From: Pinibacter aurantiacus
Lineage (GTDB): Bacteria > Bacteroidota > Bacteroidia > Chitinophagales > Chitinophagaceae
Length of the DNA stretch: 64,000 nt
Direction: 5' to 3'
Assembly: GCF_019130065.1 (NCBI RefSeq)
Contig: NZ_JAHSPG010000002.1
Span: 248,001 to 312,000, forward strand
The translations under genes were made by a program, and so were the position numbers. This document shows positions 35,424-43,641 of the stretch, in pieces (within the stretch, counting starts at the first letter, position 1; each line of letters starts with the position of its first letter). The notes under the pieces were generated by a model that saw only the letters and a list, made by a program, of their open reading frames with translations, did not search any database and was not told where the DNA came from.

Positions 35424-36119
35424 GCTGTATTTATACCCCACGCCCCTCACTGAATGAAAGTACTTCGGATTGCGGCTGTCGTCTTCAAAGTATTTGCGGA
35501 AGTTTAAAATGAAATTGTCGATAGTGCGGGTGGTTGGATATACGTTGTAGCCCCACACCGTTTGAAGGATCTTTTCCCTTGGCACCACCTCGTTTTTATT
35601 TTCTATCAGGAGCTTTAAGAGCATTGTTTCCTTTTTGCTCAGCTGCACCGTTTCACCATTTTTGGTAGAGGCTTCTTGCGCTTTAAAATCAACTGTGTTG
35701 TTGCCAAAACTATATGTATCACCAATGGTGTCTTTATCCTGTAGTTTAGCGTTCTTTTCAATCAGTTTATGAACACGCAGTAAGAGTTCTTCCAGGTTAA
35801 ATGGTTTGGTAAGATAATCGTCTGCACCTTTCTTTAAACCCAGCACTCTGTCTGCGCTGCTGTTCTTTGCGCTCAATATCAGCACGGGTGTTTCGTTGCT
35901 CTTCACCCGCATGGTTTCCAGTACGGTAATGCCGTCGAGTTCCGGCAACATAACGTCAAGTATTACCAGGTCGAAATACTCGCCCTGAAGGGCCTTTAAA
36001 GCTGCGTTTCCTTCAAATGCAGAAGTTACCTCGTATCCTTCCAGCTCAAGATTTAATTTCAGCGATTCGTGAAGGTTCTCTTCGTCTTCTACCAGTAAAA
36101 TTGATTTCTTTGTGCTCAT
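35418..36119 (-). CDS. OmpR-family response regulator
   Basis: 233 residues. The receiver domain has the acidic pocket EDEE (11-14), phospho-acceptor Asp55 in VILDVMLPE, and Lys in YLTKPF. The winged-helix DNA-binding domain covers about residues 135-230 (KKETMLLKLLIENKNEVV, TRTIDNFILNFRKYF, VRGVGYKY). The start ATG overlaps the stop of the sensor kinase gene by the sequence ATGA, so the two are translationally coupled as one two-component system. The target genes are unknown. Confidence 0.96.
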   Translation of the reverse strand: MSTKKSILLVEDEENLHESLKLNLELEGYEVTSAFEGNAALKALQGEYFDLVILDVMLPELDGITVLETMRVKSNETPVLILSAKNSSADRVLGLKKGADDYLTKPFNLEELLLRVHKLIEKNAKLQDKDTIGDTYSFGNNTVDFKAQEASTKNGETVQLSKKETMLLKLLIENKNEVVPREKILQTVWGYNVYPTTRTIDNFILNFRKYFEDDSRNPKYFHSVRGVGYKYSE

Positions 36120-37096
36120 ACGTGAAACTGAATGGTAAAGTTAGCGCCGGTTGGCAAATTATCGGTTACTACAATGCGTGCGTTGTGTTCAAATGCGATC
36201 CTTTTACAAAGATATAGTCCAAGACCGGTTCCTTTTGTTTTACGCACCTTTTCATCTCCTATTCGGTAGAACCTGTCAAATATTTTTTGTTTCTCATTGT
36301 CCGGAATTCCCACGCCGTTATCTGTAACGCTTACGAGGATCATATTTCTTTTGCGCTGTATGGTAAAGCCGATCTCACCTTCTTTGCCCGTGTATTTTAC
36401 AGCGTTGTCAACAAGATTATTGATCAGTATTTGCAACAACAAAGGGTCACCCACAAGCGAAAGATCCTCTTCGACAGAAATGTTCCAATTTTTGCCGGGG
36501 AAACGGGTTCTGTATTCTTCAACACTTCGCCTTGCGAGGTCCGAGAGGTTTAGCTCTTCTTTTGAAGAATGAAATGCTTTCTCATCCATTTGCGCCGACA
36601 CCAATATGTTATTTGCTAAAGTATTCAGCCGGTTGGTTTCCTGCAAGGTCATTGAGATGATCTTTTGCTGCTTTTCTTCGTCCAGCTTATGCTTTTGCAG
36701 CGTTTCAAGGTTCAGCTTTGCTACGGCGATGGGCGTTTTCAGTTCATGCGTAATCGCCATCATAAAATTATGCTGCTGCTCCGCCAGCTTAAATTCTCTT
36801 CTTACGGCGCGATACACGAAAAATGCACCAACAATAATAAGGGAGAAAAAGACTGTGCCTTCTCCAACATATTTTGCAGTAGAGCGATGCTGCTCATCAG
36901 TTATTTGCTGAACTTTTGTAAGATAAGCGGGATCGTCTGCCTTGAGTTCTTCCAGTTTGTAATTGGTCATTTGATGGCTCTGGCGCATGAGCGAAACGAA
37001 CCACCAAACCAAAGCGGCGATTATGTAAAGCAGAAGTAGATAAAATAATGCGGAGGCAAAGCCAAGTTTCCTTGCCGGAACCAGTTTTCTAAACAT
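36116..37096 (-). CDS. Sensor histidine kinase
   Basis: 326 residues with two membrane helices (about 14-36 and 82-99) around a short periplasmic or extracytoplasmic segment of about 45 residues. HisKA has phospho-acceptor His117 in AITHELKTP. HATPase_c has N box LINNLVDNAVKY, G1 DNGVGIPD, F box FDRFYR and G2 GTGLGLYL. The sensing loop is too short for a classical PAS or Cache domain, so the kinase may detect a membrane signal. Its cognate regulator overlaps at the 3' end. The 5' gap holds the inverted repeat at 37112-37212. Confidence 0.96.
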   Translation of the reverse strand: MFRKLVPARKLGFASALFYLLLLYIIAALVWWFVSLMRQSHQMTNYKLEELKADDPAYLTKVQQITDEQHRSTAKYVGEGTVFFSLIIVGAFFVYRAVRREFKLAEQQHNFMMAITHELKTPIAVAKLNLETLQKHKLDEEKQQKIISMTLQETNRLNTLANNILVSAQMDEKAFHSSKEELNLSDLARRSVEEYRTRFPGKNWNISVEEDLSLVGDPLLLQILINNLVDNAVKYTGKEGEIGFTIQRKRNMILVSVTDNGVGIPDNEKQKIFDRFYRIGDEKVRKTKGTGLGLYLCKRIAFEHNARIVVTDNLPTGANFTIQFHV

Positions 37097-37111
37097 CGTT
37101 TTGAAGGTTTG

Positions 37112-37212
37112 AGGAGGAATGCGCTGAACGGCTGATGCCTAACGCTGAACGCACAATGCCGTATGCAGCACTAAGCGTTCAGCGTTCTGCGTTGGGCGTT
37201 AAGCACCCTCCT
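37112..37212. repeat. Inverted repeat, GCTGAACG/TTAAGCG-type word, copy 2
   Basis: Arms about 37112-37152 and 37172-37212, imperfect (gaatgcgctgaacg... against ...gttgggcgttaagc). The right arm covers part of the gldH stop codon (37211-37213). Confidence 0.75.
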
Positions 37213-37690
37213 AATTCGCTTTCTCAACCCGCAAACCCACATTCATAACATGCTCCAAAGGATCATCGCGCATAATTTGCTCGAGCGCAAAATCGTATGT
37301 TCCTTTTTTATTGAAATGCACCGGATCGCGGGTAATACGTATGCGGTGGTAAAAAATATCGTCCATTCCACTGCCCAGCCAACCTTTATCGTTGTTGCCA
37401 AGCGTCAGGTCAAGTTGCTGTCTTGTTCCTTTTAGGTCGCCCGGAGCTTTTGTGTAAACATTCAACCAGATGTTATTGTATTTATAGGCATCTGTGTGTC
37501 TTAGTGTGATGAACACATTGTAAAGCGCCGTGGTATCTTCAATGTCAAATTGAACACTTTGTCTGTCGGCAGCGTTCCATTGTTGATCTTTGATCTTAAC
37601 GTTCTTTTCAAAAACATCGTTCGTCGCACAACCCGTTAAAATGCCAATCAAACACGATGCAACAAAAGCTATCGGCAAATATTTTTTCAT
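37211..37690 (-). CDS. gldH: Gliding motility lipoprotein GldH
   Basis: 159 residues with lipobox ILTGC (Cys21). The body matches the GldH pattern, including YNVFITLRHTDAYKYNNIWL and DDIFYHRIRI, and the length is right. GldH is one of the lipoproteins needed for gliding and the type IX secretion machinery in Flavobacterium. Many non-gliding Bacteroidota also keep a homologue, so motility is not proved. No other gld gene is in the window. Confidence 0.88.
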   Translation of the reverse strand: MKKYLPIAFVASCLIGILTGCATNDVFEKNVKIKDQQWNAADRQSVQFDIEDTTALYNVFITLRHTDAYKYNNIWLNVYTKAPGDLKGTRQQLDLTLGNNDKGWLGSGMDDIFYHRIRITRDPVHFNKKGTYDFALEQIMRDDPLEHVMNVGLRVEKAN

Positions 37691-37707
37691 GAAGGGGAAT
37701 TTGATCT

Positions 37708-37790
37708 AGTTGTTAGTTGTTGGTTGATAGTTGTTAGAAGTCTCCGCTTATCGGCCATTTCTAACAACTAACAACTGTAAACTAGCAACT
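37708..37790. repeat. Inverted repeat, word GTTGTTA (period 7), copy 2
   Basis: Arms 37708-37739 and 37759-37790 pair at 26 of 32 positions with a 19-nt loop. It fills the gldH-yicC gap and ends just before the yicC stop at 37793. Confidence 0.88.
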
Positions 37791-37792
37791 TC

Positions 37793-38668
37793 CTATAATA
37801 CATTTAAAACTTGTTCTTTTGCTTTTTCCAGTTCATCTTTCATCATCACTACACATTTCTGGATAGATGAGTCGTATGCTTTGGCACCGGTGGTGTTTAT
37901 TTCGCGACCCACTTCCTGCAATATGAAGGAAAGTTTTTTACCTTTTTCTTCGCCATTCTCATTTATCAGCGCTCTGAAATAATCGCAATGGTTCTTCAAA
38001 CGCACCTGTTCTTCGCTGATGTCGATCTTCTCGATATAATAAACGAGCTCCTGCTCCAATTTATTGGTGTCGTAGTTATCAGATCCCACATTTTCTTCCA
38101 GGAGCTTTACAAGGTTCTCTTTAATTTTTGTTTTGCGTAAAGGTTCCAGCTCGATCACTTTGTTTTGCTGACTCTCAATGTTGGATATACGTAGCAGAAG
38201 ATCTTCTTCCAGAATTCGGCCTTCCTCGGTGCGGTGAAGGTTCAGGTCGTCGATGGCCGCGAGAATAACTTTTTCAAATTCGTTCCACTCATTCTCTGTC
38301 AAAGTATCGCCGGTTGGAGTGATTACCTCGGGAAGTTTCAATAATGAGCTGAGGATATGCGCAGGATCGAGATTCAATTCTTTTGATAAAGCAGCTACGG
38401 GTTCATAGTACGCTTTGGCGAGATCTACATTTATAGTCACCGGTTTTGCGGAGCCGGTTTGTTTTAAACTAATGGTACAATCGATACTACCACGACCAAG
38501 TTTCTTGGAAAGGATACTACGAATGTCGAATTCAAACGGTTTTAAAAATGCAGGCATTTTCAGGTTTACTTCAAACTGCTTTCCGTTCAGGGATTTTATA
38601 TCAATCAGGAAAGTTTTATCTCCTACATTTTTTTCGGCCCTTCCAAAGCCAGTCATTGATTTGAGCAT
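37793..38668 (-). CDS. yicC: YicC/YloC-family endoribonuclease
   Basis: 291 residues with the family opening MLKSMTGFGRAE and the conserved IKSLNGKQFEVNLKMP. The C-terminal DUF1732-type region is ELVYYIEKIDISEEQVRLKNH, then GKKLSFILQEVGREINTTGAKA. Family members are metal-dependent endoribonucleases acting on small RNAs and mRNA in the cytoplasm. The start is clear from the motif at residue 1. Upstream, tactttgc on the minus strand is near the -7 pattern. The gene is often next to gmk, but not here. Confidence 0.93.
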   Translation of the reverse strand: MLKSMTGFGRAEKNVGDKTFLIDIKSLNGKQFEVNLKMPAFLKPFEFDIRSILSKKLGRGSIDCTISLKQTGSAKPVTINVDLAKAYYEPVAALSKELNLDPAHILSSLLKLPEVITPTGDTLTENEWNEFEKVILAAIDDLNLHRTEEGRILEEDLLLRISNIESQQNKVIELEPLRKTKIKENLVKLLEENVGSDNYDTNKLEQELVYYIEKIDISEEQVRLKNHCDYFRALINENGEEKGKKLSFILQEVGREINTTGAKAYDSSIQKCVVMMKDELEKAKEQVLNVL

Positions 38669-38714
38669 CGTAGTCTAAATTTTAAGCAAAGTAATGAAAA
38701 GAGTGGAGAGTGGA

Positions 38715-38852
38715 GAATTGAAAGTTGAAAATTGAAAATTGAAAATTCGGTCAGTGGTGTTGGTGCCAAGACCTGCTTCTGTAGATTGTTGAACAGGGCA
38801 GATGGAATCCGCCCCTACCGTTTTCAACTTTCAACTTTCAATTTTCAACTTC
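38715..38852. repeat. Inverted repeat, word TTGAAAA (period 7)
   Basis: Left arm about 38715-38750, right arm about 38819-38852, imperfect. The right arm reaches into the coding sequence of the pseudouridine synthase, so its last residues (KLKIES) and TGA stop are spelled by the repeat word itself. Confidence 0.85.
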
Positions 38853-39421
38853 CTATACAACTCTCTCTCCTCTATCTCCACCATGTCTCCGGGTTGTAGC
38901 CCATCAATTGTTATGCGTTCCATGCTGAACCTTATTAATCGCAAAGTGGGAAAGCCAACTGCCGCTGTCATTTTTCTAACTTGTCTGTTCTTTCCTTCGG
39001 TAAGTGTTAACCCGATCCATGAAGTAGGAATATTTTTTCTGAACCTTATAGGCGGGTTACGAGGCGGTACCGATTGGTCCACATCAATCCTTTTTGCCTT
39101 CGCTGGTTTTGTGTGGTGAGGCTTACCATCTACTGTGATCGTTACACCCTTGTTCAAAGCAGAAATTGCTTCATTGGTAATGTCGCCATCAACCTGCACC
39201 CAATAAGTTCGTTCATGTGCGAAGGCCGGATTCAGTAAACGATGATTAAGTTTTTTATCATTGGTGAGCAGCAATAAACCTTCGCTGTCATAATCGAGCC
39301 TGCCAACAGGATAAACATCGGAAGGCACATCAAAGAAGTCCTTCAAGGTTTTCTTGTCACCCTCTTTGCTGAACTGACAAAGCACTTCATATGGTTTATA
39401 AATGATAAAGTAGTGATGCAT
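38831..39421 (-). CDS. RluE-like pseudouridine synthase
   Basis: 196 residues from the ATG at 39421; a TTG at 39427 is also in frame. It is an RsuA-family enzyme without an S4 domain, as for RluE. The catalytic aspartate is in VGRLDYDSEGLLLLTND (Asp43 counted from the ATG). Further family motifs are TYWVQVDGDI and LTEGKNRQVRKMTAAVG. It isomerises uridine to pseudouridine in 23S rRNA. The C-terminal codons come from the inverted repeat arm. A hairpin with U tract lies directly upstream of the start. Confidence 0.93.
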   Translation of the reverse strand: MHHYFIIYKPYEVLCQFSKEGDKKTLKDFFDVPSDVYPVGRLDYDSEGLLLLTNDKKLNHRLLNPAFAHERTYWVQVDGDITNEAISALNKGVTITVDGKPHHTKPAKAKRIDVDQSVPPRNPPIRFRKNIPTSWIGLTLTEGKNRQVRKMTAAVGFPTLRLIRFSMERITIDGLQPGDMVEIEERELYRKLKIES

Positions 39422-39430
39422 GTACAAATA

Positions 39431-39459
39431 AAAAGTCCCACATTTTGTGTGGGACTTTT
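39431..39459 (-). terminator. Hairpin with U tract directly before the pseudouridine synthase start
   Basis: A 12-bp stem (aaaagtcccaca / tgtgggactttt) with a 5-nt loop. On the minus strand the 3' arm runs into TTTTTATTTG and then, within about 10 nt, the ATG at 39421. It looks like an intrinsic terminator but lies 5' of the gene, so it may be an attenuator or the end of a noncoding transcript from the gap. Confidence 0.7.
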
Positions 39460-39876
39460 ATATATGAATGGGTTAGTAAGTAATGGGAAAATAAATTCCC
39501 TACACAATATTAAAAATAATTTTTGCGAACTAGAAAATTTTTGACATAAATTTTATTCACATTTTTTTTGACCCTGTGGATAAGGCCGCCTGTTTGTGAC
39601 AGTAAAAACGATCTCTTATAATTGCTTTAAAATGTTTTTCATACTTTCTCTTTTTGTCGTCGCATTTCTATCATCCTCTGAAACTATTTGTACCAAAGCG
39701 TTTCAGCGCTTCGTGTTTTAAAACTAAATGCTTTTTTATAAAACACAACATCATCATTGCTGTTTGAGGAAGGAGAAAAACAGCCTCAAATAAATCGTTT
39801 GTTAACGATTCAGAGCCGCAAAAAATTTTTTGGGTAGCGGGTCGTCCAAACACCGTTTTTGTCTCTTGAAATCATT

Positions 39877-39907
39877 TTTCGCCATTTTGAACACAGCTAT
39901 AACTTTG
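39877..39907 (+). promoter_or_regulatory. Promoter that fixes the lpxD start
   Basis: TAACTTTG at 39900-39907 is an exact TAnnTTTG -7 box, with TTTC at 39877-39880 as a weak -33 element 19 nt upstream. It lies downstream of an in-frame TTG at 39859 and 14 bp before the ATG at 39922, which argues for the ATG as start. Confidence 0.65.
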
Positions 39908-39921
39908 CAAAAAATCAAAAC

Positions 39922-40869
39922 ATGCAATTTCCTTCTCCTGTTTCTATTCAATGGATAGCAGATCTTATAAAAGCAGAACTTATAGGCAATGCAAACGGAC
40001 AAGCCACGGGAATAAACGAGATACATAAAGTAGAACCAGGCGACCTGGTGTTTGTTGATCATCCTAAATACTATGATAAGTGCATTCAGTCGGCGGCATC
40101 GTTTATCATCATCAATACAAAGAATGTAATGGTGCCCGAAGGCAAAGCTTTACTGGTTGTTGAAAATCCTTTTGAAGCATACTCCGCCATTGTAAAACAT
40201 TTCCGTCCGTTTGAGCCGGCTACGAAAATGATCAGCGACTCTGCGGTGATCGATCCGAGCACAGTGGTTTATCCGAATGTGTTTGTGGGACATCATGTTA
40301 CCATCGGCAAGAACTGTGTCATTCATTCCGGTGCACAAATACTCGATCATTGTGTGATCGGTGATAACGTGATCATACAATCAGGGACTGTGATCGGTTC
40401 GGATGCATTTTACTATAACACAAAAAAAGACAGGGAGGTTTGGTACAAAAGAATGATCAGTTGTGGCAGAGTGGTGATTGAAGATAATGTAGAGATAGGC
40501 GCTAACTGCACTATCGATAGAGGTGTTAGTCACGATACGGTGATTGGTAAAGGAACAAAAATGGACAACCTCATACATATTGGTCACGATACGGTGGTTG
40601 GTAAAAACTGTTTGTTTGCAGCACAGGTTGGTATTGCCGGTGCAACAACCATTGAAGACGGCGTAATACTTTGGGGCCAGGTGGGTGTAAGTAAAACATT
40701 GACCATTGGTAAAAACGCGGTAGTGTATGCACAAAGTGGAGTGCCGTCATCACTGGAAGGTGGTAAGACGTATTTTGGTTCACCTGTAGATGAAGCTTCA
40801 ACAAAGATCAAAGAGATAGTTTGGGTAAAACGAATTCCCGAACTATGGGCAAAGGTGATGGGGAAATAG
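39922..40869 (+). CDS. lpxD: UDP-3-O-acylglucosamine N-acyltransferase (LpxD-like)
   Basis: 315 residues from the ATG at 39922. The N-terminal LpxD-type domain (about 1-100) is followed by a left-handed parallel beta-helix of hexapeptide repeats ([50 protein letters not shown]). The likely catalytic His is His222 in [11 protein letters not shown]. LpxD adds the second hydroxyacyl chain to the lipid A precursor using acyl-ACP. Usual partners lpxC/fabZ and lpxA are not adjacent, and it is shorter than the typical 340 residues, so it could be a second, divergent copy. Confidence 0.83.
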   Translation: MQFPSPVSIQWIADLIKAELIGNANGQATGINEIHKVEPGDLVFVDHPKYYDKCIQSAASFIIINTKNVMVPEGKALLVVENPFEAYSAIVKHFRPFEPATKMISDSAVIDPSTVVYPNVFVGHHVTIGKNCVIHSGAQILDHCVIGDNVIIQSGTVIGSDAFYYNTKKDREVWYKRMISCGRVVIEDNVEIGANCTIDRGVSHDTVIGKGTKMDNLIHIGHDTVVGKNCLFAAQVGIAGATTIEDGVILWGQVGVSKTLTIGKNAVVYAQSGVPSSLEGGKTYFGSPVDEASTKIKEIVWVKRIPELWAKVMGK

Positions 40870-40870
40870 C

Positions 40871-41030
40871 AATTTGAAAATTTGAAGATTTGGGAATTTG
40901 AAAATGAATGGAAGGAAAGATGTAAGAAATAGTTTAAGATGTTGAGCTCTCCGAAGCTTTTAGCTTCGGAGGATTATTCTATCGCCTCCGGCGATGAAAT
41001 GTTGCGCAACAGCATAGAGCTCCGAAGCTA
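40871..41030. repeat. AATTTGAA array followed by composite palindromes
   Basis: A period-8 array (40871-40906) begins just after the lpxD stop and has no inverted partner. It is followed by ctccgaagct-ttt-agcttcggag (40949-40971), atcgcc-tcc-ggcgat (40981-40995), gttgcgcaac (41001-41010) and a further decayed ctccgaagct half at about 41019-41030. Same modules as at 7071 and 35182. Confidence 0.85.
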
Positions 41031-41067
41031 AAATCTTCTGAAAGCATTATAACTCAAAACTTCTCCC

Positions 41068-41580
41068 ATGATAGAAGTAATCAAAGGCGATATAACCAAA
41101 GTGCATGCAGATGCGATTGTAAACGCAGCTAACTCTTCTCTTTTAGGAGGTGGCGGTGTGGATGGAGCCATTCATCGCGCGGGCGGGCCTGCTATTTTAG
41201 AAGACTGCAGGAAAATACGGGCAAGGCAAGGTGAATGCAAAACAGGCGATGCTGTGATAACGACAGCGGGAAATTTACCGGCAAAATTTGTTATTCATAC
41301 TGTTGGTCCCGTTTGGAACGGTGGTAGCAAAAACGAAGCTGAGAAGCTGGCCAATTGCTATAAACATTCTTTGGAGCTGGCTGTTGAAAACAATTGCGAC
41401 ACTGTAGCTTTTCCAAATATCAGCACTGGTATTTATGGTTATCCAAAAGATCAGGCGGCGGAGATCGCTGTTAGAACGGTTACTGAATTTTTGCAAACAC
41501 ACAAGAAGCCAACTAAAGTAACTTTCGTTTGCTTTGATGAAGACAGTTATTCAATTATTAAGTCTCTGGTTCACCACTAA
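41068..41580 (+). CDS. Macrodomain protein, O-acetyl-ADP-ribose deacetylase (YmdB-like)
   Basis: 170 residues, a single macrodomain. The ADP-ribose pocket motifs are [20 protein letters not shown] (20-39) and [12 protein letters not shown] (glycine-rich loop near residues 117-128); [22 protein letters not shown] lies between them. Such cytoplasmic proteins hydrolyse O-acetyl-ADP-ribose or remove ADP-ribose from proteins. The final codons and TAA stop are part of the long palindrome at 41573-41783. Confidence 0.95.
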   Translation: MIEVIKGDITKVHADAIVNAANSSLLGGGGVDGAIHRAGGPAILEDCRKIRARQGECKTGDAVITTAGNLPAKFVIHTVGPVWNGGSKNEAEKLANCYKHSLELAVENNCDTVAFPNISTGIYGYPKDQAAEIAVRTVTEFLQTHKKPTKVTFVCFDEDSYSIIKSLVHH

Positions 41581-41783
41581 GGCACTAAGAACACTAAGCT
41601 GCACTAAGAAACCATTTAACCGCAAAGGGCTCAAAGTTCTACGCAAAGGAAACGAAGGCAGATTAAAATCTTCGTTTCCTTTGCGCCCTACAAATTTTCG
41701 TTTAGTTAGAGAGCTCCTTCTCTGCGCCCTCTGCGGTTTAAAATTTACTTAGTGAAACTAAGTGCCCTAAGTGCCTTAGTGGT
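41573..41783. repeat. Giant three-level nested palindrome, outer word CACTAAGG
   Basis: Outer arms accactaaggcact (41573-41586) and agtgccttagtggt (41770-41783) are exact. A middle pair is aaccgcaaagggc with gccctctgcggtt. The inner pair cgcaaaggaaacgaag (41642-41657) and its inverse (41670-41685) is exact over 16 bp with a 12-nt loop. The left arm contains the stop of the macrodomain gene. Confidence 0.92.
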
Positions 41784-41802
41784 AAATCTTGAAAACAACA
41801 CC

Positions 41803-42333
41803 ATGAACAAAATATTAGCCATTACGGGAAGTTTGCGTACTACATCTTCCAACACAACCATCTTAAAATATTTGCAGAAGATAGCGCCATCAGATGTAGC
41901 GTTTGAAATCTACGATGAACTCGGGGCGCTGCCTCACTTTAATCCCGACATCGACAACGAAAAATCTCCTGAAGTAGTCACCAGGTTCAGAGCAAAACTT
42001 AAAGAGGCAAATGGCGTAATCATTTGCACACCAGAATATGCATTCGGTGTGCCGGGTGTTTTAAAGAATGGTTTGGATTGGATCGTTTCCTCAGGTGAGT
42101 TTACAGATAAGCCTACTGCAACCATAAGTGCTTCGCCGCTTGCAACAGGAGGCGATAAAGCACATGCCTCATTGCTGGTGACAATAAAAGTGATGGGAGC
42201 GAAAGTGGTAGAGAATGGTTCTGTTACCGTGCCGATCGTTTTGAAAAAATTTGATGCGGCAGGAAATATGATCGACGAGAAGACTGCGAAAGAATTTGAA
42301 GTGCTGATGAATAGTTTGATCAGTGCGTTTTGA
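41803..42333 (+). CDS. NADPH-dependent FMN reductase family protein
   Basis: 176 residues from the ATG at 41803. A GTG-started frame reaches back to 41752, but its 17 codons are spelled by the palindrome arm, so I reject it. The flavodoxin-like fold is shown by the FMN phosphate loop GSLRTTSSN (residues 8-16) and PEYAFGVPGVLKNGLDW, the family signature. These cytoplasmic enzymes reduce FMN, quinones, azo compounds or metals. The substrate is unknown. It follows the macrodomain gene on the same strand. Confidence 0.92.
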   Translation: MNKILAITGSLRTTSSNTTILKYLQKIAPSDVAFEIYDELGALPHFNPDIDNEKSPEVVTRFRAKLKEANGVIICTPEYAFGVPGVLKNGLDWIVSSGEFTDKPTATISASPLATGGDKAHASLLVTIKVMGAKVVENGSVTVPIVLKKFDAAGNMIDEKTAKEFEVLMNSLISAF

Positions 42334-42340
42334 AGAAGTT

Positions 42341-42435
42341 GAGAGTTGAGAGTGGAGAATTGAGAGTTAAGGCTTCCCAAATTATTTAAACAAAATGGCA
42401 CATAAAAAACTCTCAACTCTCAATTCTCAACTCTC
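42341..42435. repeat. Inverted repeat, word TTGAGAG (period 7)
   Basis: Arms 42341-42368 and 42408-42435 pair at 25 of 28 positions. It fills the gap between the convergent FMN reductase (stop at 42333) and the gene ending at 42442. Confidence 0.9.
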
Positions 42436-42441
42436 CACTTT

Positions 42442-43521
42442 CTACTCCTCTGGAGCATAATCATACGGCAGCAGCTCCGCCAGTTTCTCCCAACTCCAGT
42501 AGCCGTTGTTGGTTACATCATTCTGGTCATAGAAATATCCGTTTGACATAATATTGAAGCCTTCGTTAATTTCAATCACCGTAAGCTGCGCACGCAGTTG
42601 CGGAGGCAATTTGTAAAACTCGATGTATGCCTTCTCCGGCATTTCATTGTGATATTTTATTCTCAATCTTCCGTCGTAATTAATGGCCACTTCATTGCTG
42701 TCGATACCGTAAAGAGACGAATCGTAAGGATTGGAAATTGTTTCAACCGCGAAAGGACTAAGACTTGTTACTTTCTCTATTTCAAATCCTTCTTTTTCCA
42801 GGTTGCGGTTGTACCATGCACGCATAAAATGCATACGCGAGCCATTGTATGCTTTCAGGCGGTTTGCCTTCCACACTTTTTGTTCCTCTGGCGTTCCCTC
42901 CAATGGTTCAAAGAACGGAAAGCCTGTGTAGGTGCAGGTTTTGTTGCTGTATTCATAGGTTAATGAATCCAGTTTGTAGTGAATTTTGTAACCAAGTGCT
43001 TTGTTTACGATCACAAGGTCTTCGCGTTCGGTTACCTTTAAGCGGTTCTTCTTTTTGCTGAAAAAGAATTTCAGTGCCTGTGGATTTTCTATCTGGCATT
43101 TGCTTGCATCTTCAGTGCTGCCAATAAAGTTTGCATTAAAAAAGCTTCCATATTTCTCCAGGCCATCAGCCAGTTCAGAGCTGCTGGTAAAAACCACATC
43201 TTCGAGTTGCTTGCCTTTTGGTTGAAGCGTTACACTCAGTGGATTTGCTGCGTTGTTATTATTTACCTGCGTTTGAAAAGTTTCATAACCTGTAAAAGTT
43301 ACAATGAGATCATAACCACCTTTGGGAAGTTTCAACTGGAAATTACCATCGTTGTCGGTAATAGTGCCAAGAGTAGTATTTTGACAAAAAACGGAAGCTT
43401 TCGCCAATGGCGCTCCGGTTGTATCTGTAACACGCCCTTTTACGTAAAAATCACTTTGCGCAAAGGCAAATTGTACAAAAAAAATCGTCAGTACGGAAAG
43501 CAATAATCTTTGCATATGCAT
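42442..43521 (-). CDS. Exported carboxypeptidase-regulatory-like domain protein
   Basis: 359 residues; the ATG at 43515 (MQRLLLSVLT) may be the true start. Signal peptide to about residue 21, then a CarboxypepD_reg-like beta-sandwich (about 25-105; VKGRVTDTTGAPLAKASVF, DNDGNFQLKLPKGGYDLIV). The C-terminal 250 residues are not recognised; they contain aromatic, beta-rich stretches such as IHYKLDSLTYEY and HFMRAWYNRNLEKEGFEI. It is too short for a TonB-dependent barrel. Similar proteins are common in Bacteroidota and of unknown role. Confidence 0.8.
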   Translation of the reverse strand: MHMQRLLLSVLTIFFVQFAFAQSDFYVKGRVTDTTGAPLAKASVFCQNTTLGTITDNDGNFQLKLPKGGYDLIVTFTGYETFQTQVNNNNAANPLSVTLQPKGKQLEDVVFTSSSELADGLEKYGSFFNANFIGSTEDASKCQIENPQALKFFFSKKKNRLKVTEREDLVIVNKALGYKIHYKLDSLTYEYSNKTCTYTGFPFFEPLEGTPEEQKVWKANRLKAYNGSRMHFMRAWYNRNLEKEGFEIEKVTSLSPFAVETISNPYDSSLYGIDSNEVAINYDGRLRIKYHNEMPEKAYIEFYKLPPQLRAQLTVIEINEGFNIMSNGYFYDQNDVTNNGYWSWEKLAELLPYDYAPEE

Positions 43522-43641
43522 ATTGGAGATTTTGTTTAAAAACGAATTCCTAAGAATTTCATTGTATGGAATAGATGAATGAAAATGGTGCCAAATATTT
43601 AGCTTCCGGTAACTTAAAACTCATAACTCTGTACTCACAAC

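Larger units (their letters stand above)
39428..39921. other. Gene-free AT-rich gap with two DnaA-box-like 9-mers
   Basis: About 490 bp between divergent genes. TTATTCACA (39553-39561) fits the TTATnCACA DnaA box on the plus strand, and TGTGGATAA (39575-39583) is the exact complement of TTATCCACA, 13 bp further. The sequence to their left (about 39495-39550) is strongly AT rich. Smaller hairpins occur at 39431-39459 and 39792-39809 (aatcgtt-tgtt-aacgatt). No ORF or known RNA was recognised. An origin-like or DnaA-regulated site is possible but weakly supported. Confidence 0.35.

Noticed and set aside
41068-41580. Macrodomain gene as part of a DarTG-type defence system
   Set aside because: No DarT-like ADP-ribosyltransferase gene is adjacent; the neighbours are lpxD and a flavin reductase.
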